Shown: piece after piece, positions 17,169-28,079 of the stretch
Layout: each line of letters starts with the position of its first letter
Numbering within the stretch: position 1 is the stretch's first letter
From: JAEUIG01 sp046349775
GTDB taxonomy: Bacteria; Planctomycetota; Planctomycetia; Planctomycetales; Planctomycetaceae
Direction of reading: 5' to 3'
Length of the DNA stretch: 48,698 bases
Assembly: GCA_046349775.1 (NCBI GenBank)
Contig: JAXMBS010000043.1
Span: 1-48,698, forward strand
Notes under the pieces: model-generated
Database searches by the model: none
Seen by the model: only the letters and a program-made list of their open reading frames with translations
Told to the model about the DNA's origin: nothing
Position numbers and translations under genes: made by a program

Positions 17169-18110
17169 ATGAAGGATTTCGCTGCTCGAAATCCGCCGGA
17201 GAGCGCTGCCGATCCATCGTTGACTGTTGCGCCCAATTTGGAAGTGGCGTCAACCGGGACTGGCGCGGAATCGCAGCAGACGTTCATCTCGGGGGAGCTC
17301 CCTCCGGCATTGGCCGAGCTGAACTTGGAACTCCCGACCGCCATCGGCCGGTACGCGGTCCGCCGTATTTTGGGCGCCGGCGGCTTTGGTACGGTCTATC
17401 TGTGCCACGACGCACAGCTCGACCGACTCGTCGCGATCAAAGTTCTGCATAGCGGGCGCGGCGGCACGCCGACCGAGACGGATCGGCTGCTGCTGGAAGC
17501 GCGCAAGCTGGCCCGGCTGCAACATCCGGGGATCGTGACCGTGCACGATGTCGGGACGCACGACGCGCAGTTGTACATCGTCGCAAATTACGTGGACGGT
17601 CAGGAACTCGCGGCCTGGCTGACGCAGAACTCTCCAAGCTGGCAGGACAGCGCGCTCATTGTCGCGGCGGTGGGCGATGCACTGGCGCACGCGCATGCGC
17701 ATCTGACTGTTCATCGTGACGTCAAACCTGCCAACATTATTCTCACGACCAGCCTCGCACCGGTACTGGTGGATTTTGGACTGGCGCTCGACGAAGCCTC
17801 GGCGGGAGGACGGCAATTGGGACGCGTGGCGGGCACTCCCGCCTACATGGCCCCGGAGCAGATCGCGGGGACTGCGCACCGCATCGACGGGCGCACCGAT
17901 GTCTACAGCCTGGGTGTGGTGCTGTACGAGATGCTGTGTCGTCGTCTGCCGTTCCGTGCCACGGTGATTCCCGAGCTGTTGCGGCAGATCCGCGACGACG
18001 AGCCTCAGCCCCCCCGCCAACTCGCCCCGCAGGTTCCTCCCGAACTCGAACGCATCTGCCTCAAAGCGGCTCGCGAAGAAATTGCAGGACCGCCATGCGA
18101 CCGCGGCTGA
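17169..18110 (+). CDS. Ser/Thr protein kinase domain, 5' part of a frameshifted kinase/cyclase/AAA/TPR gene
   Basis: ATG 17169 is preferred to the in-frame TTG at 17163. All kinase signatures are present: the glycine loop GAGGFG at residues 69-74, 'VAIKVLH', HRDVKPANI starting at His182, DFG at 202-204 and 'GTPAYMAPEQ'. The C-lobe is cut: after 'ERICLKA' the frame runs into 'AREEIAGPPCDRG' and stops at 18110. In the next frame the sequence continues as 'AKKLQDRHATAADFADDLRRVAQSA', the normal end of a planctomycete kinase domain. Removing one G from GCGGCTC (18066-18071) restores 'KALAKKLQD'. It is therefore best read as one gene with 18203-21433. Confidence 0.85.
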   Translation: MKDFAARNPPESAADPSLTVAPNLEVASTGTGAESQQTFISGELPPALAELNLELPTAIGRYAVRRILGAGGFGTVYLCHDAQLDRLVAIKVLHSGRGGTPTETDRLLLEARKLARLQHPGIVTVHDVGTHDAQLYIVANYVDGQELAAWLTQNSPSWQDSALIVAAVGDALAHAHAHLTVHRDVKPANIILTTSLAPVLVDFGLALDEASAGGRQLGRVAGTPAYMAPEQIAGTAHRIDGRTDVYSLGVVLYEMLCRRLPFRATVIPELLRQIRDDEPQPPRQLAPQVPPELERICLKAAREEIAGPPCDRG

Positions 18111-18202
18111 TTTCGCCGACGATCTCCGGCGAGTCGCGCAGTCGGCGCTGTTCATCCTCGGCGACCTCATTGCGACCGCCGTCCGCCGGCACGTCTGCCA
18201 GC

Positions 18203-21200
18203 GTGTCCGTCGAGCTTCCGTTGGGATCGCCAGACCACTCATTTCTCACCACCACCGTTCCCTCGTCCTCTGCGGCGCGTCATCGCGTCCGTGACGCGGA
18301 GCGCCGCCAGGTGACCGTACTGGTGTGCGGTTGCCGCGTATTTGAGGATGAAGCCTATCTGGAACTGGACGCGGAGGATCAGGCCCGTGTCCTGCAACTG
18401 GTGCAGCAACACTGCGAATTGGTCGTGCGTCGCTTCGACGGCACGACCGTGCAATGCAACGAACAAGGGTTGCTCGCGTGCTTCGGGTACCCGGTGGCAT
18501 TTGAGGATGCGGCCCTCCGCGCCGCTCGGACCGGTCTGGGCCTGATCGAAAGTCTGCAATCGCTCGCCGATGAGCTCCGCCATCAGCATCAATTGGAGCT
18601 GCAACCCTGGTGCACGATTCACACAGGGCCTGCGGTCGTCGAAGCGAACGCAGATGGCATCTCACTGGTCGGAGAGGCGCGTCATATCGCCCTCCGGCTG
18701 GAGAGTGTCGCGGTGCCCGGACACGTCATCTGCACGGACGACACACACCGCCTGTTTCGGAGCCGCGCCAATTGCACCGGTCTCGGCGACCGCAGAATCA
18801 AAGGGGTCGCCCGGCCGATTGATCTGTTCTCGATCCAGAGTGTCGACGAGTCCCGGAGCGTTTTCGAACGAGCGGCCTCCAGCGGTCTCAGTCCCTTGGC
18901 CGGCCGCGACCTCGAGGTGAGTCTGCTCAAGGAACGCTGGGAGCGTGCCCAGGACGGATTGGGACAGGTTGTGCTCCTGATCGGCGAACCGGGACTGGGC
19001 AAATCGCGCCTGGTGCACACGCTGAAAGAGCATGTCCTCGGTCCGCTTGTCGAAGGGACTGTCGATGCACCGGTCATCGAGTGGCGCTGCTCGCCGCAGT
19101 TCCAGAATACCGGTCTCTTTCCGGCCATCGACTTCTACGAGCGCGCTCTGTCCATTGATCGGGAGGAGCCGCCCCAGGCGCGGTTCGATCGACTGCTGCG
19201 CCGTCTGGAGTTGTACGACCTCGCTCACCCCGAGACCGTGCCGCTGTGGGCGTCGCTGCTGTCGCTCCCGACGCCGGACACGTTTCCCCCCTTGTCGCTG
19301 ACACCCGTCCGCCAGCGCGAGGAAACGTTCCGTGCCATGATCGACTGGCTGCACACCCGTGCCGCGCGGCGGCCGGTGCTGTTCGTCGTGGAGGACCTGC
19401 ATTGGGTGGATGCGTCCACTCTGGAGTTCCTCGGAAAGTTCCTGGCGGAGGGACAGTACGATCGCATCCTCACCGTGCTGACTTGCCGTCCCGAATTCCA
19501 GGCGCCGTGGCCGGCCGTCGAAAACCTGACCAGCCTCGCGTTAAGTCGGCTCACCCGACGTCAGGCCGGCGAACTGATGCGCCGGCAGGCGGGCGAACAG
19601 ATCTCCGAGGCGCTGATCGAACAGATCTACGACAGGTCGGGGGGAGTGCCGCTCTTCGTGGAAGAGTTTACGAAGATGATTCGGGACTCGAAGACGCTGC
19701 AGGAGCCGGCAGCAGTCGGCAGCGGATCAGCAGTCCTGCCGGCGCACGAAATCCCCGCCACGCTGCAGGACCTCATCAGTGCGCGGCTCGATCGGATGAA
19801 GGGCGCACACGAACTGGCGCAGTTGGCCGCCACCCTCGGCCGCGAGTTCAGTCATGAATGGATTGCGGCCGTGGCGGCGACGGATGGCGCGAATCTGCAG
19901 TCCGAACTGGATTCACTGGTCAAGGCGGAAGTGCTGCTGCAGAAGGGCAGGCCGCCGCGGTGCACGTACATGTTCAAGCATGCGCTGCTGGAAGACGCCC
20001 TGTATAACGCGCTGATCAAGGAGAAGCGGCAGGGCTGCCATCGTCGGATCGCAGAAACTTTCGCGGCGAAATTTCCGCAAACGGCCGACTCCCGACCGGA
20101 GCTGCTGGCACACCACTTCACCGAGGCCGGCGAGACGCAGCAGGCGATCGGCTTCTGGCTCAAAGCGGGATTGCGGTCGAAGCGGCAGTCGGCCGATGTT
20201 GAAGCCATTGCCCACCTGCTGCAGGGCCGCCGGCTTCTCGACGCAACTCCAGAAAGTCCCGAGCGCGACCGACGCGAGCTGGAGTTTGTCACGGCTCTTG
20301 GCTCGTCATACATCGCCGTCCGGGGATATGCCGCGCCCGAAATCGGGCCGGTGTTGCAGCGGGCGTGCGAGCTCGCTCAACGGGTCGGGGACTCCGGACA
20401 ACAGTTCGGCATCATGCTCGGCATGTGGGAGTGGCGGCTGGTGCGGGGCGATCTGCGATTGGCGGTGGATCTGGCGGCGGACGGAATGGCATTGGCGGAA
20501 CGTCTGAACGATCCCGGCATGCGGATGGAAGCCTTGTTCATGGAGGGCACTACGCACTACTACCGGGGACAGTTCGCCGCGGCCCGCGGCTGCTTTGAGC
20601 AGGCGCTGGCCGCGTATGATGACCGCGAACGCACGAAGTTCTGGTGCGCGTATTCCGGCCACGATGCCGGCGTCACCCATCGCTGTTACCTGGCGCATGC
20701 CTTATGGCATCTGGGCCTTCCCGATCGCGCACTCGCCCTCAATGGCGAGTCGTGCGAGCTGGCGCGCGCGATCGGTCACGCTTTCAGTCTGGGGCACGCA
20801 CTCGACTTTTCCGCTCTGCTCACTCTCTACTGCGGATTGGATGCCGAGGTTCTCTCAGCGGCCGCAGCGGAGCTGGCGATTGCTACGGAACAGGGCTTTC
20901 AGCTCTGGCGCGCGCTGGGGACGCTGCATCAGGCTGCCGGCATGTTGTTGCGCGAGGACTATGAACACGGATTGCCGCTGTTCGTCGAGGGACTGCGCGC
21001 GTTCCGCGCAACCGGCGCGGAACTCCGTCTTCCGGCATATCTTGGGATGCTGGGCCAGGCGTACACACAATTGGGTCGCCTCGACGAGGCGCGCATGGCG
21101 ATTGATGAAGGGCTGGCAATTGTCGAGAAGAATGACGATCGCTGTCACGAGGCAGAACTGCAGCGGCTGTCCGGAGAACTTCTGCTGGCTGAGTCGCCCG

Positions 21201-21433
21201 AGCAGTTCGGCGCTGCCGAAGTCTGGTTCCGTCGTGCGATCGAAACGGCGCGCCGTCAGCAGAGTCAGGCCTGGGAACTCCGGGCGACCATGAGTCTGGC
21301 TCGCCTCTGGCAACGACAGGGACACCGCCAAGAGGCACACGCAGCACTGTCGACTGTTTTGGGAGCCTGCTCGGAAGATCCCGCAACGCGCGACATCATC
21401 GACGCGAAAGCACTGCTGGCAGGCTTGCGCTGA
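18203..21433 (+). CDS. Degenerate adenylate-cyclase / AAA ATPase / TPR protein, 3' part of the frameshifted kinase gene
   Basis: Coding sense in this frame begins about 18150; GTG 18203 is the first plausible start, but the natural start is probably the kinase ATG at 17169, giving about 1420 residues. In order: a class III cyclase-like domain ('ERRQVTVLVCGCRVFE', 'QCNEQGLLACFGYP', 'IHTGPAVVEANADGISLVGEARHIA'); an AAA/STAND ATPase with Walker A GEPGLGKS (18983-19006) and Walker B 'LFVVEDLHWVD'; winged-helix-like 'AAVAATDGANLQSELDSLVKAEVL'; and about 500 residues of TPR-like helices. The metal-binding Asp residues of active cyclases are replaced (CGC and NEQ where DLV and GDG are usual). The architecture matches the 'TOMM system kinase/cyclase fusion' type. 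It probably acts as a signalling switch. Confidence 0.82.
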   Translation: MSVELPLGSPDHSFLTTTVPSSSAARHRVRDAERRQVTVLVCGCRVFEDEAYLELDAEDQARVLQLVQQHCELVVRRFDGTTVQCNEQGLLACFGYPVAFEDAALRAARTGLGLIESLQSLADELRHQHQLELQPWCTIHTGPAVVEANADGISLVGEARHIALRLESVAVPGHVICTDDTHRLFRSRANCTGLGDRRIKGVARPIDLFSIQSVDESRSVFERAASSGLSPLAGRDLEVSLLKERWERAQDGLGQVVLLIGEPGLGKSRLVHTLKEHVLGPLVEGTVDAPVIEWRCSPQFQNTGLFPAIDFYERALSIDREEPPQARFDRLLRRLELYDLAHPETVPLWASLLSLPTPDTFPPLSLTPVRQREETFRAMIDWLHTRAARRPVLFVVEDLHWVDASTLEFLGKFLAEGQYDRILTVLTCRPEFQAPWPAVENLTSLALSRLTRRQAGELMRRQAGEQISEALIEQIYDRSGGVPLFVEEFTKMIRDSKTLQEPAAVGSGSAVLPAHEIPATLQDLISARLDRMKGAHELAQLAATLGREFSHEWIAAVAATDGANLQSELDSLVKAEVLLQKGRPPRCTYMFKHALLEDALYNALIKEKRQGCHRRIAETFAAKFPQTADSRPELLAHHFTEAGETQQAIGFWLKAGLRSKRQSADVEAIAHLLQGRRLLDATPESPERDRRELEFVTALGSSYIAVRGYAAPEIGPVLQRACELAQRVGDSGQQFGIMLGMWEWRLVRGDLRLAVDLAADGMALAERLNDPGMRMEALFMEGTTHYYRGQFAAARGCFEQALAAYDDRERTKFWCAYSGHDAGVTHRCYLAHALWHLGLPDRALALNGESCELARAIGHAFSLGHALDFSALLTLYCGLDAEVLSAAAAELAIATEQGFQLWRALGTLHQAAGMLLREDYEHGLPLFVEGLRAFRATGAELRLPAYLGMLGQAYTQLGRLDEARMAIDEGLAIVEKNDDRCHEAELQRLSGELLLAESPEQFGAAEVWFRRAIETARRQQSQAWELRATMSLARLWQRQGHRQEAHAALSTVLGACSEDPATRDIIDAKALLAGLR

Positions 21434-21562
21434 GTCGCCGGAGTTCAATGCGGCGATCCGCAACTCGTCTGGTGGGCAGGGACAGCAGCAACTTCCGGGT
21501 TTCGTGCGCTTTTGCCAATTCGCGAAGCGACTCGCCTGGTGCATACAGGCCGTCTCGCAAGC

Positions 21563-21571
21563 TGGTATAAT
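21563..21571 (+). promoter_or_regulatory. Extended -10 promoter candidate
   Basis: TGGTATAAT is a perfect -10 hexamer with the TGN extension, 37 bases before ATG 21608 of the DUF1549/DUF1553 gene. No good -35 match exists at 16-18 bases upstream, which is tolerated by extended -10 promoters. It sits in the 174-base gap after the kinase-fusion gene, suggesting that the downstream pair is transcribed independently. Confidence 0.5.
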
Positions 21572-21607
21572 CCGGGCTGTTCCTGACGATCGCACCCGGT
21601 TCAAACA

Positions 21608-23782
<2,175 letters not shown>

Positions 23783-23889
23783 AATCGCCAGAGAAGACAT
23801 GTTTTCGTTTCGTACGTGCTACCAACGAATCGAGGTTTGTTTTCTTGTGCAAATTTTCCGAATCAGACAAACGGTATATTGAGCCTGTT

Positions 23890-23965
23890 GCCACCGAGAT
23901 CACCGAGGACACTGAGAAGAAGAACCATTCCCGCTCTGCTCGGTGTCCTCTGTGACCTCGGTGGC
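23890..23965. repeat. Intergenic 25-bp imperfect inverted repeat
   Basis: The left arm at 23890-23914 starts GCCACCGAGATCACC and the right arm at 23941-23965 ends GACCTCGGTGGC. The arms match at 22 of 25 positions around a 26-base loop. It lies between the DUF1549/DUF1553 stop (23782) and the DUF1501 start (24031), so an RNA copy could fold into a long hairpin within the mRNA. It shares the CACCGAGGACAC/CACGGA style of wording with the elements at 33904 and 39992. Confidence 0.75.
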
Positions 23966-24030
23966 AGACCGTTTTGGTTGCGGCCGCTGGCCGCGCTGGG
24001 TATTCCGTGGTTCCCCACGCTTGTACGACA

Positions 24031-25440
24031 ATGACGCTAGCTTTCCTCCACCGCCGCGACTTCCTCCGAGATTCCGGGCTTGGCTTCGGCGCACTGGCAC
24101 TCGGCAGCCTGCTGTCGGCCGAGGCGCGCGCCGCATCGGCGGCCGCAAACCCCCTGGCGGCGCGGCCTGCACACCTGCCCGGCACGGCCAAGAGTGTGAT
24201 CTTCCTGTTCATGCAGGGGGGACCGAGCCAACTCGAAACCTTCGACCCCAAGCCGGTCCTGACGCGATTCGACGGCCAGCTGCTCCCCGAGAGCCTACGC
24301 AACTACGACCTCGCGCAGATCAACACGGCCGATTCCAAGGTGATGGCGCCGATCTTCCCATTCCAGAAATGCGGCGAGAGCGGCCAGGAAATCTCCGGCA
24401 TCTTCCCCTATCTGTCGCAGCACGCGGACAAACTGGCGATCATCCGTTCGATGCACCACGAGCTGTTCATCCACGGCTCGGCGATGACGATGATGCACTC
24501 CGGCACGCAGCTGTTGGGACATCCCAGCATTGGCGCCTGGGTCGTGTACGGGCTGGGTTGCGAGAGCGACAACCTCCCCGCCTACATCGCGATGACCGAC
24601 AGCGTGTTCCGCAACGGGTCCTCGATGTACTCCTCCGGCTACCTCCCGGCGGTATTCCAGGGGACCGACATGCGGACCGAGGGCGCGCCGATCCAGAATC
24701 TCTCCCGTCCCGATGCCATCAGCCCGGCGCACCAGCGCAGGCTGCTCGACCAGATCAACCGCTGGAACGGCGCCCACCGCGACGCGCGTCCCGGCGACAG
24801 CCGCCTCGACGCCCGCATCGCCAACTACGAGCTCGCCTTCCGCATGCAGTCCGCAGCACCGGAACTGATCGACCTCTCACAGGAAACGGCCGAGACGCAG
24901 CGGCTGTACGGCATTGACCGCGAACCGAGCGCGCGTTTCGGCAAGATGTGTCTGATGGGGCGGCGAATGGTCGAGCGTGGCGTCCGCTACGTCCAGCTCA
25001 TCAACGGCGACTGGGACGCACACGGCGATTGCAAAGGCAACCACGAGTCACAGGGCCAGAAGGTCGACCAGCCGATTGCCGGCCTCATCACCGACCTCGA
25101 GCAGCGGGGACTGCTGGAGAACACGCTCCTGGTGTGGGTCGGTGAGTTCGGCCGCACTCCCATCCGACAGGGATCGAACGGCCGCGATCACCATCCGTAC
25201 GGCTTCAGCGCCTGGATGGCCGGCGGCGGGATCGTCGGCGGCAAGACGATCGGGGCGACGGACGATTTTGGCTTCGCCGCCGTCGAGGACAAAGTCCACG
25301 TCAACGACCTGCACGCGACGATGCTCGGCCTGCTCGGCATCGACCATGAGCGGCTGACGTACCTCTTTGAAGGCCGTTATCGCCGCCTGACCGACGTCGG
25401 CGGCGATAACAACCTGGCGGAACGCCTTGTGCGCGGCTGA
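24031..25440 (+). CDS. DUF1501 (sulfatase-like) protein with twin-arginine signal
   Basis: This is a 469-aa protein. ATG 24031 gives the Tat signal 'FLHRRDFLRDSGLGFGALALGSLLSAEARA'. Family motifs are 'VIFLFMQGGPSQLETFDPKPVLTRFDGQ', 'IIRSMHHELFIHGSAMTMMHSG', 'NGDWDAHGDCKGN', 'WVGEFGRTPIRQGSNGRDHHPYGFSAWMAGGGIVGG' and 'HVNDLHATMLGLLGIDHERLTYLFEGRYRRLTD'. It is the partner of the DUF1549/DUF1553 gene upstream and a paralogue of 6201-7634. It is convergent with the cyclase-family gene, whose stop lies 21 bases beyond. Confidence 0.95.
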   Translation: MTLAFLHRRDFLRDSGLGFGALALGSLLSAEARAASAAANPLAARPAHLPGTAKSVIFLFMQGGPSQLETFDPKPVLTRFDGQLLPESLRNYDLAQINTADSKVMAPIFPFQKCGESGQEISGIFPYLSQHADKLAIIRSMHHELFIHGSAMTMMHSGTQLLGHPSIGAWVVYGLGCESDNLPAYIAMTDSVFRNGSSMYSSGYLPAVFQGTDMRTEGAPIQNLSRPDAISPAHQRRLLDQINRWNGAHRDARPGDSRLDARIANYELAFRMQSAAPELIDLSQETAETQRLYGIDREPSARFGKMCLMGRRMVERGVRYVQLINGDWDAHGDCKGNHESQGQKVDQPIAGLITDLEQRGLLENTLLVWVGEFGRTPIRQGSNGRDHHPYGFSAWMAGGGIVGGKTIGATDDFGFAAVEDKVHVNDLHATMLGLLGIDHERLTYLFEGRYRRLTDVGGDNNLAERLVRG

Positions 25441-25461
25441 TCGCTGCACCAATCCGGCGTC

Positions 25462-26487
25462 TCAAAACGTCGCCAGCGGATTGATCGGCGAACCGGTCCC
25501 ACCGGGGACAACCAGCGGCGCGACCGTCAGCAGGAACGACCACCGCTGCCGCGCTTCGCACGCTTCGCTCAGCGCCTCAAAGTCGCAGTTGTCGAGAATC
25601 GGCATTCCCATCGCTACGACGACCACCCAGTGCACGGGAAGTTCGAACCCCTCGACGCCCGAGGGGAGCACGTCCAGCGCGAGATCGCTCCCCACGACGG
25701 CCACGTCGCGCGACTTCAGCCACGGCAGGCACGACGCGTGCAGCCCGGCCGAGTTTGTCATCACATCCCATTGACCCTCCGTCTTGGCGCGCGACCACCG
25801 CCCCGTGCGAATCAGCACCACGTCCCCGCTCTCGACCTTGATTCCAGCCGCCTTCTCCCAGGCTTCCAGGTGCGAGGGATAAATGGCGAATTTCCCCTCC
25901 AGGAACCGCACTCCCAACAGCTTGGGAATGTCCATCAGCACACAGCGGGTAAAAATTCCCTCTCGCGCGTTGGCGACCGCCAGCTTCCCCGCACCGCGCT
26001 CGGTGATCTCTTTCTGCGAGAATCCGTTGTACATCTTCCCCTTGTAGAGCAGATGGCACAGGCCATCCATGTGCGTCTGCGTAAACCCGTGATACGAAAC
26101 GGTGTATTCGTCCGACGCGGCGGTGATCTCCTCGTCTTTGGGTAGCACCATCTTGTGCAGAAACGGCGGCGAGCCGCCCCACTCCTCTTTGACCACTTCA
26201 TGCGCCAGCGAGACTGTGACCCCCTCCTTGACGAGCGCGGCCGCCTGCTTCCGTTTTTCCGGCGTAATCAGGTTGAGCGCCCCACGCTGATCGTCCTTCC
26301 CCCAGCGGCCCCAATTCGACAGCGACGTCATCATTGAGTCGATGTCGGCCCTGGTCAGTTTTTGCTTCTCATCCTTGGGATCCGCGGCGCGGAGGATCTG
26401 CCCCGCCGAAACCGACAGGCCAACAGCCACGACGAATGCGATCCTGGCCGACCACGCGCTACGTATCGTCTTGATTGCCGCGATCAT
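25462..26487 (-). CDS. Exported cyclase-family (kynurenine-formamidase-like) metal hydrolase
   Basis: This is a 341-aa protein. ATG 26487 gives 'MIAAIKTIRSAWSARIAFVVAVGLSVSAGQ' as signal peptide. The family metal-binding motif HxxTxxHxDxxxH is present in 'YHGFTQTHMDGLCHL'. Other conserved parts are 'WGKDDQRGALNLITPEKR' at the N-terminus, 'DIPKLLGV' and 'VESGDVVLIRTG', and the closing 'FLLTVAPLVVPGGTGSPINPLA' is typical. Members hydrolyse cyclic or N-formyl amides using zinc or manganese; the substrate here is unknown and export to the periplasm is notable. No operon partner is obvious. Confidence 0.9.
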   Translation of the reverse strand: MIAAIKTIRSAWSARIAFVVAVGLSVSAGQILRAADPKDEKQKLTRADIDSMMTSLSNWGRWGKDDQRGALNLITPEKRKQAAALVKEGVTVSLAHEVVKEEWGGSPPFLHKMVLPKDEEITAASDEYTVSYHGFTQTHMDGLCHLLYKGKMYNGFSQKEITERGAGKLAVANAREGIFTRCVLMDIPKLLGVRFLEGKFAIYPSHLEAWEKAAGIKVESGDVVLIRTGRWSRAKTEGQWDVMTNSAGLHASCLPWLKSRDVAVVGSDLALDVLPSGVEGFELPVHWVVVVAMGMPILDNCDFEALSEACEARQRWSFLLTVAPLVVPGGTGSPINPLATF

Positions 26488-26683
26488 GAGAGCGCTTTCC
26501 TTTTGCAGGCTGCGAGACTGATGAGAACCGCTGGAAAGGCCCATCGTGCGCGCATACAGCCCCGCGCGTCAATCGACGCAGTCGAGAGGTTCTTCCGTGT
26601 GCCGCGGAAGTCTACGAATTCACTCCAGCCACGCTGACTGGACGAACTTTCGGCGCGAGCTGAGCACAGACGCCTGCTCTACG

Positions 26684-27673
26684 TTACGGCAGCAAGTCCT
26701 TCACCGTATCCCGCTCGCTGCGGAGTTCCGCCAGCGTCGCCTGGATCTTCGACTGCGCGAACTCGGAGTGCTTGAGACCGTCGACGACCTGCCACTTCTG
26801 GCCATCGGTCGTCAGCGGGAAGCCGAAGATCAGCCCCTCGTCGATGCCGTAGCGACCGTCGCTGCAGACCGCGGCGCTGAAGCAGTTTCCCTTTGCGGTC
26901 GGGCGGCTGATCCCCTTAACGCTGTCGATGACGGCATTCGCCGCCGAAGCGGCGCTGGAGGCGCCGCGGGCTTCAATCACCGTCGCGCCGCGCTTCTGAA
27001 CGATGCTGATAAAGTCGCTCTGTAGCCACTTCTCATCCTTAATCACGTCTGTGACCGGTTTGCCGTCGATCGTCGCATGCGCGTAATCGGGGAACTGCGT
27101 GGCGGAGTGGTTCCCCCAAATCCCGAGGTGCTGGACCGACGCGACGGGGCGACCGGCCTTGCGTGAGAGCTGCGCGCGAGCGCGGTTTTCGTCGAGCATC
27201 GTCATCGCGAACCAACGATCGCGGGGGATGTTCGGGGCGTTGTGCATCGCGATCAGGCAGTTTGTGTTGCACGGATTGCCGACGACCAGGGTGCGGACAT
27301 CCTTGGCGGCTGCGGCCTGGATCGCCTTGCCCGCGCTGGTGAAGATCGGTCCATTGACGCGAATGAGGTCGCCGCGCTCCATGCCCTGCTTTCGGGGAAT
27401 GCTGCCGACGAGCAGCACCCAGTTGCAGCCGGCGAACGCGTCTTCCAGCTTGTCGCTGGAAGCCTTTTTGACGCCGGCCAACGTGGGGAATGCACAGTCC
27501 TCGAGCTCCATTTCGACGCCGTCGAGCGACTTGACGACCGGCGGGACTTCGACGAGGTGCAGGATGACCGGCTGATCGGCCCCGAACACTTCGCCGGACG
27601 CGAGGCGAAACGTCAGGGCATAGCCGATGTTGCCGGCCGCGCCGGTGATCGCGATGCGGAGAGGAGCTTTCAT
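26684..27673 (-). CDS. mdh: Malate dehydrogenase
   Basis: This is a 329-aa protein from ATG 27673. It interconverts malate and oxaloacetate with NAD in the cytoplasm (TCA cycle). The NAD motif is 'ITGAAGNIGYAL'; the acidic residue after beta 2 is in 'VILHLVEVP'; the mobile loop 'GSIPRKQGMERGDLIRVNG' carries substrate-binding Arg; 'VVGNPCNTNCLIA' follows; and the catalytic His is in 'GIWGNHSATQFPDY'. The length and the phrase 'MTMLDENRARAQLSRKAG' are those of cytosolic-type MDH (MDH type 2). It is transcribed divergently from the ATP synthase operon across a 406-base gap. Confidence 0.96.
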   Translation of the reverse strand: MKAPLRIAITGAAGNIGYALTFRLASGEVFGADQPVILHLVEVPPVVKSLDGVEMELEDCAFPTLAGVKKASSDKLEDAFAGCNWVLLVGSIPRKQGMERGDLIRVNGPIFTSAGKAIQAAAAKDVRTLVVGNPCNTNCLIAMHNAPNIPRDRWFAMTMLDENRARAQLSRKAGRPVASVQHLGIWGNHSATQFPDYAHATIDGKPVTDVIKDEKWLQSDFISIVQKRGATVIEARGASSAASAANAVIDSVKGISRPTAKGNCFSAAVCSDGRYGIDEGLIFGFPLTTDGQKWQVVDGLKHSEFAQSKIQATLAELRSERDTVKDLLP

Positions 27674-28079
27674 GGGCAGGGGAGATCCGAGATGCAAAGG
27701 TCGAAAACACGACGGCCAGCGGAAGCCGGTCATGACAAGCGGGTTTGTGGCGCCGTTCTAGCGGGGGGGCGGGCGGTGACGCAACCGTCCGGGGAGGATG
27801 AGAGGAGAGAGTCGTGTCCGAGCCGGAGATACGAGTGCGAAAGGCCTGCTGGCGAAGAGGGGCGCGGCCAGGGGGACCGGCAGTTAAGACGAGGTTTGTC
27901 TCGGCACTTCCCCCGGCCGGGAACCGGGGTGTCCAGTCTTGAGAAAGTTTTAGCCAGAATGTGGCCAAGCTTTGACACTCGCAAGAGGCACCAGTAGACT
28001 TCCGCGAAAGTTGAGTTGAGCGGCCAGCGAGAGTAGGCGTCGGCTGCATTCTCAAACGGTCCGTTGGCGGAGAAATTCC
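27674..28079. other. Divergent intergenic region between mdh and the ATP synthase operon
   Basis: No coding sequence is supported here. The left half contains a G7 run (27752-27758) and G/C-rich, low-information sequence that would include the mdh leader on the minus strand. The right half becomes AT-richer from about 27935 and holds the promoter candidate at 27972-28000. No terminator or strong inverted repeat was seen. Confidence 0.6.
27972..28000 (+). promoter_or_regulatory. Sigma70-type promoter candidate for the ATP synthase operon
   Basis: A perfect -35 TTGACA at 27972-27977 is followed, after exactly 17 bases, by TAGACT at 27995-28000 (4 of 6 to TATAAT). Transcription would start near 28007, leaving a leader of about 70 bases before the first start codon at 28080. 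It is the best promoter match seen in the window. Confidence 0.65.

Noticed and set aside
18066..18071. Programmed ribosomal frameshift in the kinase fusion
   Set aside because: GCGGCTC is not a slippery heptamer, no Shine-Dalgarno-like stimulator or pseudoknot is evident, and a second shift follows within 80 bases.
17169..21433. TOMM biosynthetic cluster around the kinase/cyclase fusion
   Set aside because: No cyclodehydratase, YcaO, dehydrogenase or short precursor gene is present in the window.
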